From an uncultured Bacteroides sp. (GTDB taxonomy: Bacteria > Bacteroidota > Bacteroidia > Cytophagales > Cyclobacteriaceae): a stretch of DNA of 64,000 nt. The stretch covers positions 62,001-126,000 of the forward strand of contig CABHOV010000067.1 of the NCBI GenBank assembly GCA_902168185.1, given 5' to 3'. The notes below the pieces were generated by a model. The model searched no databases. It saw only the letters and a program-made list of their open reading frames with translations, and was not told where the DNA came from. The translations under genes and the position numbers were made by a program. Below, piece by piece: positions 9,628 to 17,526 of the stretch. Within the stretch, counting starts at the first letter, position 1; every line of letters starts with the position of its first letter.

Positions 9628-11001
9628 TTGGCTAAACCAAAAACAGTTTATTTCTGTCAGAGTTGTGGGTATGAATCAGCGAAGTGGCTGGGGAAGTGTC
9701 CATCGTGCAATAGCTGGAATACTTTTGCAGAAGAAATAGTAACCAAAGAAGAAAGCAATAAAAACGAGTGGAGACAAGAGTCACCGCGTTCAAAAGTTGT
9801 TAAAGCGAAAGCGCTAAGCGAAATAGACGCTTTGCCGGAAGTGCGCACGCATGCCGGAGATGATGAATTGAATCGCGTTTTAGGGGGTGGGATTGTACCC
9901 GGATCCTTGGTCTTGATTGGAGGAGAGCCAGGTATAGGTAAATCAACCCTCATGCTGCAAGTAGGATTGCAACTCAAATTGCTACGGGTACTATATGTAT
10001 CGGGTGAAGAGAGTGAGCAGCAAATTAAGATGCGTGCTGACAGGCTTGGCAATTCTTCTAAAGGGTTCTTCATCCTTACAGAAACCAATACGAAGAATAT
10101 ATTTCTGGCCATTGAATCGCTTCAGCCTCAAATTGTAATTATCGATTCAATTCAAACGCTTTACTCTCCGTTAATGGATTCGGCTGCCGGAAGTATAGGG
10201 CAGGTGCGCCAATGCGCAGGCGAGTTGATGAAGTTTGCCAAAGAAACCGATACTCCGGTATTTCTGATTGGACATATCACTAAAGACGGTATGTTGGCTG
10301 GGCCGAAAGTATTAGAGCATATGGTTGATACGGTTCTTCAATTCGAAGGAGATCGTCATTTGGCGTATCGCATTTTGCGCACCACGAAAAACCGTTTCGG
10401 ATCAACTTCTGAAATTGGTATCTATGAAATGTTAGGCACCGGGTTGCGTGAAGTGTCCAATCCATCCGAGATATTAATTTCACAAAAAGATGGACAGCTC
10501 AGCGGAGTTACTATAGGAGCAACGATTGAAGGGAATCGTCCTCTGCTAATTGAAATTCAATCTTTGGTGAGCCCGGCATCCTACGGCACACCTCAACGGA
10601 CGCCTACCGGTTTTGATCAGAAGCGATTAAACATGCTGCTTGCTGTGTTGGAAAAACGCTGCGGCTTCAGAATGGGTACGCAGGATGTTTTTTTAAATAT
10701 GGCGGGAGGAATTAAAGTAGAAGACCCGGCTATAGATCTCGCCATTTGTATATCAATAATATCATCGATGGAGGAGATTCCTGTATCGGATAAATTTTGT
10801 TTTGCGGCAGAGATCGGATTGGGAGGAGAGCTTCGTGCTGTAAATCGAATTGAGCAGCGTATTTCAGAATCAGAAAAGCTTGGCTTCGAGGAAATATATA
10901 TTTCCAAATTCAATCAGAAATCTATTGATATGAAGAAGACCAACATTAAAGTAAAAGCTTTTGGAAAATTAACAGAAGTGTTTCAGGATTTATTCGGTTA
11001 G
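9628..11001 (+). CDS. radA: DNA repair protein RadA/Sms
   Basis: RadA is a RecA-related ATPase that drives branch migration of recombination intermediates. All parts are visible in 457 residues: the zinc finger C10-x2-C13-x10-C24-x2-C27, Walker A G-G-E-P-G-I-G-K-S-T at 98-107, Walker B I-I-D-S-I-Q-T at about 172, the RadA-specific K-N-R-F-G motif at about 252, and a C-terminal Lon-protease-like domain. The start codon is TTG: M-A-K-P-K-T matches the usual family N-terminus and there is no in-frame ATG close upstream. A UbiA-type gene follows after 51 bases. Confidence 0.97.
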   Translation: MAKPKTVYFCQSCGYESAKWLGKCPSCNSWNTFAEEIVTKEESNKNEWRQESPRSKVVKAKALSEIDALPEVRTHAGDDELNRVLGGGIVPGSLVLIGGEPGIGKSTLMLQVGLQLKLLRVLYVSGEESEQQIKMRADRLGNSSKGFFILTETNTKNIFLAIESLQPQIVIIDSIQTLYSPLMDSAAGSIGQVRQCAGELMKFAKETDTPVFLIGHITKDGMLAGPKVLEHMVDTVLQFEGDRHLAYRILRTTKNRFGSTSEIGIYEMLGTGLREVSNPSEILISQKDGQLSGVTIGATIEGNRPLLIEIQSLVSPASYGTPQRTPTGFDQKRLNMLLAVLEKRCGFRMGTQDVFLNMAGGIKVEDPAIDLAICISIISSMEEIPVSDKFCFAAEIGLGGELRAVNRIEQRISESEKLGFEEIYISKFNQKSIDMKKTNIKVKAFGKLTEVFQDLFG

Positions 11002-11052
11002 TCAGAATCGGAGAGAAAGTATAAAATACATTCAAACGTTAAATAAGACTAT

Positions 11053-11943
11053 ATGTTTTCGCGCTCTTCGTGGCTTCATCTGAGAATACCGTTTTCTTAC
11101 TACCTGATGCCGGTCTTCTTTTTCAGCCTTGCAATCTCTCCTAATCTAAGTGCTCAGCCTCTGTTGTGGACATTCATCATTGTACATCTCTTCCTATACC
11201 CTGCCAGTAATGGCTATAACAGTTATTTCGACAAGGATGAAAAAAGTATAGGAGGCCTGAAGAATCCTCCGAAAGTAAAAAAAGATCTATACTATCTTTC
11301 CCTTCTCTTTGATGCCGTTGCAATTGTTCTTGCGTTGATCAAGATCTCTCTTGTTTTCGCGATAATGATTTTTATTTACGGGCTCATTTCGAAAGCCTAT
11401 AGTCATCCTGCTGTACGTCTTAAAAAATATCCGATTGCCGGTTGGCTGATCGTGAGCCTGTTCCAAGGACTATTTGCATTCGTAATGTGCTACATTGGTA
11501 TTAATCGTTTTCCACTGGAGAACGCTCTGAGAGCTTCGGTCGTCATCCCTGGTTTACTGAGCAGTGCATTGCTAATGGGCACTTATCCTATGACACAGGT
11601 ATACCAACACGAAGAAGATTCAATTCGTGGAGATAAAACTTTTAGTTTGATGCTTGGCGTTCGCGGAACATTTTTATTTGTAGGCGCACTGTTTTCAATT
11701 GTATCGATCGGATATATACTTTACTTCAACGCGTTCTTTATAAATAATTATGCGTGGGTGTTTCTGGGAGCGATGTTCCCCGTGATTGTATTTTTCCTAT
11801 ACTGGTTTTTAAGAGTGATTCAGAACGAATCAAAAGCAGATCATAAACATACCATGTGGCTGAATTTTATTTCAGCCACATGTTTAAATATCTTCTTCAT
11901 CTACTTGCTGTTGGACTCAACACAGCTTTGGCAGATGTTTTGA
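11053..11943 (+). CDS. UbiA family prenyltransferase
   Basis: This is a 296-residue polytopic membrane protein with about eight or nine hydrophobic helices. The first Asp-rich motif of UbiA enzymes is seen as N-G-Y-N-S-Y-F-D-K-D at about residues 55-64. The second is D-S-I-R-G-D at about 193-198, after H-E-E. These bind the Mg-diphosphate of an isoprenyl donor. The acceptor is unknown: UbiA proteins serve quinone, heme O, chlorophyll and lipid pathways. A geranylgeranyl-reductase-like flavoprotein lies 1.1 kb away on the other strand, which makes an isoprenoid-linked product plausible. It ends 17 bases before the convergent sugar-isomerase gene. Confidence 0.88.
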   Translation: MFSRSSWLHLRIPFSYYLMPVFFFSLAISPNLSAQPLLWTFIIVHLFLYPASNGYNSYFDKDEKSIGGLKNPPKVKKDLYYLSLLFDAVAIVLALIKISLVFAIMIFIYGLISKAYSHPAVRLKKYPIAGWLIVSLFQGLFAFVMCYIGINRFPLENALRASVVIPGLLSSALLMGTYPMTQVYQHEEDSIRGDKTFSLMLGVRGTFLFVGALFSIVSIGYILYFNAFFINNYAWVFLGAMFPVIVFFLYWFLRVIQNESKADHKHTMWLNFISATCLNIFFIYLLLDSTQLWQMF

Positions 11944-11960
11944 GTATATATGTATAGTCG

Positions 11961-12983
11961 TTAGACGGTAGCTCCGGCTTTTTCAAGGAGGGCTTTGGTT
12001 GCACGAATACCTTCTTCCTCGCCCAAGGTTTGTCCTTCATACTCAATTCCAATATACCCGCTATATCCCGCAGCCTTTACGATGGAGAGCATTTTAGAAT
12101 AATCGGTTTCAACACAATTTCCTTGCGCATCAAACTCGTGTGATTTGGCACTTACGCCTTTCGCGTATGCCATTAACTCTTGTGTTCCTTTATAGCGATC
12201 GTATTCTTCAAGGCATTTTGTTTTCGCCCATGCTTCCGGTGTATTCGCTTCAGGTTTTGTGCGGTTAACACAGAAGTTGCCGAAGTCTGGTAACGTACCA
12301 CAGTTGTCCATTTGCGTGGCCGCTATAACTCCACTTAACCACTGGCCATCGGAAGAGTAACCACCATGGTTTTCAACGATAACATTTATACCAGTATTTT
12401 TTGCAAACTCAGAAAGCTTACGCAGTCCTTCTGTTGCAGCCTTGGCTACATCTTCTCTTTTACCTTCGCCTGCAGCATTCACGCGTATAGAATGGCAGCC
12501 TAAAAATTTCGCAGCCTCTACCCATTTGTAATGATTTTCAACAGCCTGTAAACGTTTCTTTGTATCGGCATCTCCCAGCTCACCTTCTCCATCGCACATA
12601 ATCAACACGCTCGTTACACCGAGATCGTCACAACGCTTTTTAAGATCGGTAAGGTAAGCCTGATCCTTCGCTTTGTCTTTGAAAAACTGATTTACATATT
12701 CAACAGCCGAAATACCAAAGTCATTCTTTGCTTTCGCAGGAAAATCAAGGTTCGTTAATTTTCCTCCGAAGAGAGATTTGTGAAGCGACCATTCCGCTAG
12801 AGAGATCTTGAAAAATAAATCTTTAGGTTGCTCAACGGTTGCTGTTGTGTCTGTTGCTGCTTGCTGATTATCACCGGAAGGCTTACTTCCACATGCTGAC
12901 AAGATTGAAGCTCCTGCGGTTGCGCCAACGGTAATTAGTCCAAGTGAGCGAAGAAATGATCTGCGATTGGTTTCCTGGTTCAT
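11961..12983 (-). CDS. Tat-exported lipoprotein with sugar phosphate isomerase/epimerase (AP-endonuclease 2 type) TIM barrel
   Basis: The start at 12983 is chosen because it opens a twin-arginine signal: [12 protein letters not shown] with Arg7-Arg8, a hydrophobic core, and a lipobox L-S-A-C with Cys31. An upstream extension to 13121 would cover the neighbour's end and has no signal. After a Ser/Thr/Gln linker comes a xylose-isomerase-like TIM barrel (AP_endonuc_2 family), with metal-ligand type segments V-E-N-H-G-G-Y at about 200 and G-I-E-Y-E-G near the C-terminus. Total 340 residues. Tat export fits a protein folded around metal before secretion. The substrate is unknown; relatives include sugar and inositol epimerases and isomerases. 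Confidence 0.88.
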   Translation of the reverse strand: MNQETNRRSFLRSLGLITVGATAGASILSACGSKPSGDNQQAATDTTATVEQPKDLFFKISLAEWSLHKSLFGGKLTNLDFPAKAKNDFGISAVEYVNQFFKDKAKDQAYLTDLKKRCDDLGVTSVLIMCDGEGELGDADTKKRLQAVENHYKWVEAAKFLGCHSIRVNAAGEGKREDVAKAATEGLRKLSEFAKNTGINVIVENHGGYSSDGQWLSGVIAATQMDNCGTLPDFGNFCVNRTKPEANTPEAWAKTKCLEEYDRYKGTQELMAYAKGVSAKSHEFDAQGNCVETDYSKMLSIVKAAGYSGYIGIEYEGQTLGEEEGIRATKALLEKAGATV

Positions 12984-13077
12984 GGTTGTATGATGGTTGA
13001 TGATGGAATGGAAGTTAAAGAATTGATCGCGAAAAATTATCTGAACATCAATCAACGGTAAATATGCTTTGTGAAAG

Positions 13078-14190
13078 TCAAAACACTTCGCCATGTGTGT
13101 TGTGCATGATAATTCTGGCAACAGGTTTTACATTGATCGCTAAATTTATAGCAACGTTAGAGGCCCATTCATTGCCAAATAATTTCTGAATTTGCCTGCC
13201 AGCCCAAATTCTGTTAGCAAAATTTTTCTTCCATCGATAGATATAGTTTTGCTCAAGTTGCTCCCTTGAAAAACTTTCCTCCTCACAATACTGGATTACA
13301 AGTTCACTCAGAATTTTCGAAGCGTGAATCGCCATCGCCATACCATTGCCACACAAGGGAGTAATCATTCCTGCTGCATCGCCAGCCATGAGGATGTGGT
13401 TGTCTACAAGTGATTTTGTCTCGAAGGAGATTTCGTTAATGACTTCCGGCTTTTCAAAAAGAAAATCAGCATTCTTAAAAATGGATTTCAGCAACGGGTT
13501 TTTGAAGAGCACCGCCTCCTCCATTTCACGGATGTTTTTATACTTCTTCACATTATCGCGATGCGTGAGATAGCAGAGATTTGTTTTACTTTCTTCTATA
13601 TTACTCATTCCACAATAGCCACCGGGAAAATTATGAAGAGCAATAAGGTCGTGTGGATGATCTGTTTTGAGATGATACTTTATACCTACATACGGAGAAC
13701 GCTTCTGTATAAAAGACCTGTTGAGATGAACATCCATCTTCGATCGCTTTCCGAAAGCACCAATCACGACATCAGCATATACTTCTGACCGTGATGTAGC
13801 AATGGCGAATTTATCATCCTGAAAAGAAACATTTTCTACATCCGTATTTAGCCAGAATTCAGCTCCTGCTTCCTGAGCTTTGCTATAAAGGAAGTTATCT
13901 AATATATAGCGGCTGATTCCAAAACCGCCAAGATCAAGCGGCAGGATCTCATTTTTACCACTGATTGCAGAGAGTTGAAGCCTGTTGATTTGAGAAGGAG
14001 AAAATTCTTCCGGAAGAAGCTTAAGTGATTTTAAAAAGGGAATCGTTTCGTTTGAAATATACTCTCCGCACACCCGGTGGAATGGATATACTTTTCGCTC
14101 CACAACCAGCACCTCAATGCCTTTGCGCGCTAAAATTATAGCCGAAATTAAACCAGCAAGTCCTCCGCCTACGATTAAAATTTTTTTCAA
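13078..14190 (-). CDS. geranylgeranyl-reductase-like FAD-dependent oxidoreductase
   Basis: This 370-residue flavoprotein begins with the dinucleotide-binding fold [14 protein letters not shown] and an acidic end of strand two (V-V-E-R). A second FAD motif, [12 protein letters not shown], at about residue 270 is followed by G-N-G-M-A-M-A. The order and spacing match the geranylgeranyl reductase/aromatic hydroxylase superfamily, including P-x-x-R-x-C-G-E-Y at about 37-45. The start codon is TTG; the next in-frame Met would remove the FAD motif. Substrates of such enzymes are usually isoprenoid or polyketide chains, and a UbiA prenyltransferase is close by. The exact reaction cannot be assigned. 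Confidence 0.87.
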   Translation of the reverse strand: MKKILIVGGGLAGLISAIILARKGIEVLVVERKVYPFHRVCGEYISNETIPFLKSLKLLPEEFSPSQINRLQLSAISGKNEILPLDLGGFGISRYILDNFLYSKAQEAGAEFWLNTDVENVSFQDDKFAIATSRSEVYADVVIGAFGKRSKMDVHLNRSFIQKRSPYVGIKYHLKTDHPHDLIALHNFPGGYCGMSNIEESKTNLCYLTHRDNVKKYKNIREMEEAVLFKNPLLKSIFKNADFLFEKPEVINEISFETKSLVDNHILMAGDAAGMITPLCGNGMAMAIHASKILSELVIQYCEEESFSREQLEQNYIYRWKKNFANRIWAGRQIQKLFGNEWASNVAINLAINVKPVARIIMHNTHGEVF

Positions 14191-14323
14191 TTCTTGTCTA
14201 AAGTTTCCTTATTTGAGAATTCTTAGTGAAAAATAGTGGTCTGTAGTCAAAAAATTGCAACGGACCCAATCTTGTTAAGTAACCTTTTACGTTTATATAC
14301 TGTTACATAACCCAGTTGGCAAT

Positions 14324-14797
14324 ATGAAAACAATTATCAAAGATTCATCATCATCGGAGCCCATGCATATACTGCTTGTCGGCAATAATCCTATTGAGCT
14401 AAGTTCGGTGCTGAAAAATCTACAGGCCGTACAAGGCTTTAAAATTGTTACCGAGATAGCATTTGACTTAAAGAGCACCGCGGAAAGGCTTATTCGCTTT
14501 AATCCCAATTTCGCTATCATCGATGATAACCTGGGCAAAACAGAATTAAGGGGGACGATCCAAACGCTTTCGAGTAACAAGAAGACGAAAGATATTCCTA
14601 TCATGGTCTTAAAGAACTCTAACTATAAAGAGGCGTTTGGTGGCAGCAATGTTTTGGACTATTTACTGAAACAAAATCTTTCACCTGAAGCAATATATAA
14701 CACCCTGAAGAATTCGCTTCGCTTTCGCAGAACGCAACTCTATCTATACCAAGTATATCAAAAAAGAAAGGAGTTCTTGCTTAAGCTTTCGCATTAA
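14324..14797 (+). CDS. degenerate response-regulator receiver domain protein
   Basis: This 157-residue protein has a single receiver-like domain. The fold pattern is clear: strand H-I-L-L-V at 15-19, an acceptor-type strand F-A-I-I-D-D-N-L with Asp67/Asp68, then I-P-I-M-V-L-K at about residue 100 and a final helix rich in Arg/Lys/Tyr. The acidic pair that normally follows strand 1 and binds Mg is replaced by G-N-N, and the conserved Thr/Ser before the Lys is missing. Phosphorylation is therefore doubtful, and it may be a pseudo-receiver. There is no output domain and no histidine kinase nearby. Its stop codon abuts the stop of the convergent protease gene with no gap. Confidence 0.75.
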   Translation: MKTIIKDSSSSEPMHILLVGNNPIELSSVLKNLQAVQGFKIVTEIAFDLKSTAERLIRFNPNFAIIDDNLGKTELRGTIQTLSSNKKTKDIPIMVLKNSNYKEAFGGSNVLDYLLKQNLSPEAIYNTLKNSLRFRRTQLYLYQVYQKRKEFLLKLSH

Positions 14798-16030
14798 TCA
14801 AATCTGATCTTCGAGTGCAAATTCTTTTCGCATCCGCTGACCTTTTCTTTCGATCTCAAGACGGATTTTTTTCTTTGGCTTGCTGTTAAAAAATCCATTG
14901 AGGTGGTTCAGGTTAAGCACTTGTGTGGTGATTCCATTAATGCTCGTAATGATATCGCCTGCTTGTATACCCGCTTTGTCTGCCACAGATTGTTTACGCA
15001 CCTCTGTTACTTCAAACACATTTAGTTGTGAGCCCTTTGCTTTCACGATCAAACCACTCAAGTTATAGTGAAATCCTTTTTTAAAGGAGGCGTTCTTCTT
15101 GATATAAATTTCTTCCTGAGGGAAATTGAAAATAACGGTAAAGCGGCTCATGATTTCTCCACCGACAGCACCATTACGAAAAACGTTTCCAATTTTTATA
15201 CTATCAGAATAACTATTGGGATCGGGAAAATTAGCGATGGCGTTATTCAATTTATAGGTTCCGAACTCTATAGACTTAATCCGTCCTACCTTACCAACAA
15301 TCTCTCCGCCAAGTCCTCGTCCAATCACGCTACTAACAACATGTTCGGGTACAATGATCCGCTGGTCTGTTGCCGGGTCGAGCATCAAACCGTGACTGGC
15401 TCCGGAATCCATCAGTAATTTAGCGTTCATCGTTGTGCCGTCCTGAAAAGATATCGGCGAAATAATATAGGGCTTTGTGTCTTCGATTTTCATGGGAAGC
15501 GTCTGGAATTTTCTTGGCTTCCGAAATTTATCTGGAGTGGTGAAGGTGAGGAGCTTCTTTTCATAGTCGATCTGAATAATGAAGCGACTGAACAGTTCAT
15601 ATCCCAATATACCATGCACATCAGTGCCGAGGTAATTTCTAAGCTCCAGGTAGTCTTCATCCAATACGAGCATGGCGTGGCCACGTCCCTGGATACCGGG
15701 CAGATCTAACGTTACATTGTTGGTAACATATGCGTCTACTAATTTTTCTCCGCCAGGGCCAGATATAGTATACTTCCGTGAATACTGAAGATTAAGAATA
15801 TCTGTAAATGTTTTTTGAGTAAGTATAGCCGTGCGTACACCGGTATCAAGGATGAATTTTAGTGGAAGAGAGTTGTTCAACACCACGGGAATAACAACGA
15901 GATTATTATAAATCTCTATAGGCATCTGTACTTTCTTCTGACCAGGAGGAAGAGAAAATCCTAATGTCTGAGCCGAAAGACTTTTAACACAAACAAGGGT
16001 AAAGAGCAAAGCCTGAATTATACGCACCAT
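14798..16030 (-). CDS. exported retropepsin-like aspartyl protease with C-terminal PDZ domain
   Basis: This 410-residue protein has a signal peptide (cleavage near residue 20, L-S-A-Q) and two aspartyl-protease half-domains: I-L-D-T-G at 60-64 with Asp62, and L-M-D-S-G-A at 206-211 with Asp208. Both catalytic Asp motifs are on one chain, so a dimer is not required. A PDZ domain occupies about 325-400 (A-D-K-A-G-I-Q-A-G-D-I-I-T-S-I-N-G). It is probably a periplasmic or lipid-facing protease or peptide-binding protein; the family is widespread in Bacteroidota and its substrates are not known to me. It is convergent with the pseudo-receiver gene and follows a LOG-family gene by 57 bases. Confidence 0.9.
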   Translation of the reverse strand: MVRIIQALLFTLVCVKSLSAQTLGFSLPPGQKKVQMPIEIYNNLVVIPVVLNNSLPLKFILDTGVRTAILTQKTFTDILNLQYSRKYTISGPGGEKLVDAYVTNNVTLDLPGIQGRGHAMLVLDEDYLELRNYLGTDVHGILGYELFSRFIIQIDYEKKLLTFTTPDKFRKPRKFQTLPMKIEDTKPYIISPISFQDGTTMNAKLLMDSGASHGLMLDPATDQRIIVPEHVVSSVIGRGLGGEIVGKVGRIKSIEFGTYKLNNAIANFPDPNSYSDSIKIGNVFRNGAVGGEIMSRFTVIFNFPQEEIYIKKNASFKKGFHYNLSGLIVKAKGSQLNVFEVTEVRKQSVADKAGIQAGDIITSINGITTQVLNLNHLNGFFNSKPKKKIRLEIERKGQRMRKEFALEDQI

Positions 16031-16087
16031 ACAAACGTGTGAACCGTTATAGGTTATACGTCAAGATAAGTCAATTTGTGCGAATGT

Positions 16088-16630
16088 TTAGAGATTTTCT
16101 GTCTGGAGAGAGGACAGAAGTTTTTCACTGGAATTTTCGATCAACAAAAAATCAAGGTTGGATGCGCGAAGGAATCCTGCGTCAACCATCTTTTGCATTT
16201 GATCCAGCAGAGCGTTAAAGAATTCAGCAATGTTAAGTAAACCAACGGGTTGGCTAATGATCCCAAGCTGCTTCCATGTGAGTATCTCAGCAAGCTCATC
16301 GAGTGTACCCCAACCACCGGGTAACGCTATAAATGCATCCGACAGATCGGCCATTCTTTTTTTGCGTTCGTGCATGGAGTTAACAACTTCAAGGCGTGAA
16401 AGTCCGCGATGACCAACTTCACGTTGCAACAGGAAATCAGGAATTACTCCTATAACTTCTCCTCCGTTTTTCATAACAGCATCTGCGATGACACCCATAA
16501 GGCCAACGTTGCCTCCGCCATACACGAGTGTATGACCTTGTGCAGCCATCAACTCTCCTAATTCTTTCGCAGCAGTTTCATAGACCGAATTATGGCCTAA
16601 CGAAGAGCCGCAGAAAACACAGATGTTCAT
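16088..16630 (-). CDS. LOG family protein (TIGR00730, nucleotide 5'-monophosphate phosphoribohydrolase type)
   Basis: This is a 180-residue Rossmann-fold protein with the LOG/TIGR00730 signature P-G-G-W-G-T-L-D-E at about 104-112 and S-M-H-E-R-K-K-R-M at about 85-93. The N-terminal strand is I-C-V-F-C-G-S-S. Members hydrolyse cytokinin or other nucleoside monophosphates at the N-glycosidic bond to give a base and ribose 5-phosphate. In bacteria without plant contact the physiological substrate is usually unclear. It sits upstream of the aspartyl protease on the same strand. The small membrane protein gene that precedes it ends 26 bases before this start, so all three could be co-transcribed. 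Confidence 0.93.
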   Translation of the reverse strand: MNICVFCGSSLGHNSVYETAAKELGELMAAQGHTLVYGGGNVGLMGVIADAVMKNGGEVIGVIPDFLLQREVGHRGLSRLEVVNSMHERKKRMADLSDAFIALPGGWGTLDELAEILTWKQLGIISQPVGLLNIAEFFNALLDQMQKMVDAGFLRASNLDFLLIENSSEKLLSSLQTENL

Positions 16631-16656
16631 GAATTACTTAGAAGCAAAATGACTTC

Positions 16657-16779
16657 TTAGAATTTGTTGTCATGCTTGTTCTTGCTCACCATCTTATTGG
16701 GGAAGATCCAAGGTGAAACGATCGCTAAAATAAATAATGCGATTACTACGAAAAAAGGCCACCATGATGCTACGTCCAT
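16657..16779 (-). CDS. small single-pass membrane protein, 40 residues
   Basis: A short minus-strand frame from an ATG at 16779 to a TAA at 16657 encodes 40 residues: M-D-V-A-S-W-W, then a continuous hydrophobic helix (about residues 8-27, ending P-W-I-F-P-N), then a basic tail K-M-V-S-K-N-K-H-D-N-K. The charge pattern predicts N-out or a re-entrant topology with the Lys-rich tail in the cytoplasm. No family is recognised. Its position, length and clean composition suggest a real gene rather than chance. It lies between the LOG gene and the divergent DUF2911 gene. Confidence 0.6.
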   Translation of the reverse strand: MDVASWWPFFVVIALFILAIVSPWIFPNKMVSKNKHDNKF

Positions 16780-16889
16780 AACTTATTATTTTTAGGCCCG
16801 TAAAAATAGGTTCTCTATTAGTATTTTGTATCAGAAGATTGAAAAATTGTTTTGAATAACGATCTTGGAGCCGAGGCCATTTATTGATT

Positions 16890-17444
16890 ATGAAGAAATT
16901 TTTGATTTTTACCGGTATAGCGATTGTCGTTTTAATCCTGCTGGGCCGGGTAACAATGTACTATATGAAAAAACAAACCAAATCTTTCAGTCCGGAAGAA
17001 GAGGTTGTTTTTAATGATGGAGACCTTACAGTGAAGGTTTTTTACAATCGACCGTTTAAAAAGAACCGTGAAATTTTCGGCAAACTTGTGCCGTACGGAG
17101 TAGTGTGGCGTACTGGAGCCAACGAGGCTACAACTTTTGAAACCACGCGCGACCTTCAGTTCGAAGGAAAGACATTGAAGAAAGGAAGATATTCTTTGTG
17201 GACGATTCCAGGAGCAGAAACCTGGACTATCATTTTTAATTCGGAATTTGGTCAGTGGGGTGTTAGTTCCGGCGGTGACGCAAACAGAGATCCTTCCCGC
17301 GATGTTGTTAAACTTGATGTGCATGCCGTGCAGCAGGAAAGACAATTCGAGCAATTCACAATCGCTTTTGAAAAAGTAGGAGAAGATGCCGAGATGGTTC
17401 TTATCTGGGATAAAACACTCGTTGCTGTTCCGTTTTCATATTAA
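16890..17444 (+). CDS. DUF2911 domain-containing membrane-anchored protein
   Basis: This is a 184-residue protein with an N-terminal hydrophobic segment (about residues 2-20, signal or anchor) followed by a DUF2911 domain. Typical DUF2911 features are V-F-Y-N-R-P-F-K-K-N-R-E-I-F-G, V-P-Y-G-V-V-W-R-T-G-A-N-E-A-T and G-R-Y-S-L-W-T-I-P. The ATG at 16890 is preferred over a TTG two codons upstream. The function of DUF2911 is unknown; members are exported in Bacteroidota. It is a single-gene unit, divergent from the small membrane protein, and ends on a shared terminator. Confidence 0.92.
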   Translation: MKKFLIFTGIAIVVLILLGRVTMYYMKKQTKSFSPEEEVVFNDGDLTVKVFYNRPFKKNREIFGKLVPYGVVWRTGANEATTFETTRDLQFEGKTLKKGRYSLWTIPGAETWTIIFNSEFGQWGVSSGGDANRDPSRDVVKLDVHAVQQERQFEQFTIAFEKVGEDAEMVLIWDKTLVAVPFSY

Positions 17445-17465
17445 CGAAATAGAAAATTCATTTAT

Positions 17466-17500
17466 AAAAAAGAGGTAAGCGTAATGCTTACCTCTTTTCA
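17466..17500. terminator. bidirectional intrinsic terminator
   Basis: A 13-base stem (AAAAGAGGTAAGC pairing with GCTTACCTCTTTT) around a GTAAT loop lies between two convergent genes, with A- and T-runs on either side. Confidence 0.9.
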
Positions 17501-17526
17501 TTTATAGTTGAGTATATATAGTGTCG

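Noticed and set aside
9657-10112. 151-codon minus-strand frame inside radA
   Set aside because: It lies wholly opposite a complete radA coding region and its translation has no family features.
14250-14290. Third ECF promoter copy at a TTGCAAC sequence
   Set aside because: No GTCTWA hexamer at 18 bases.
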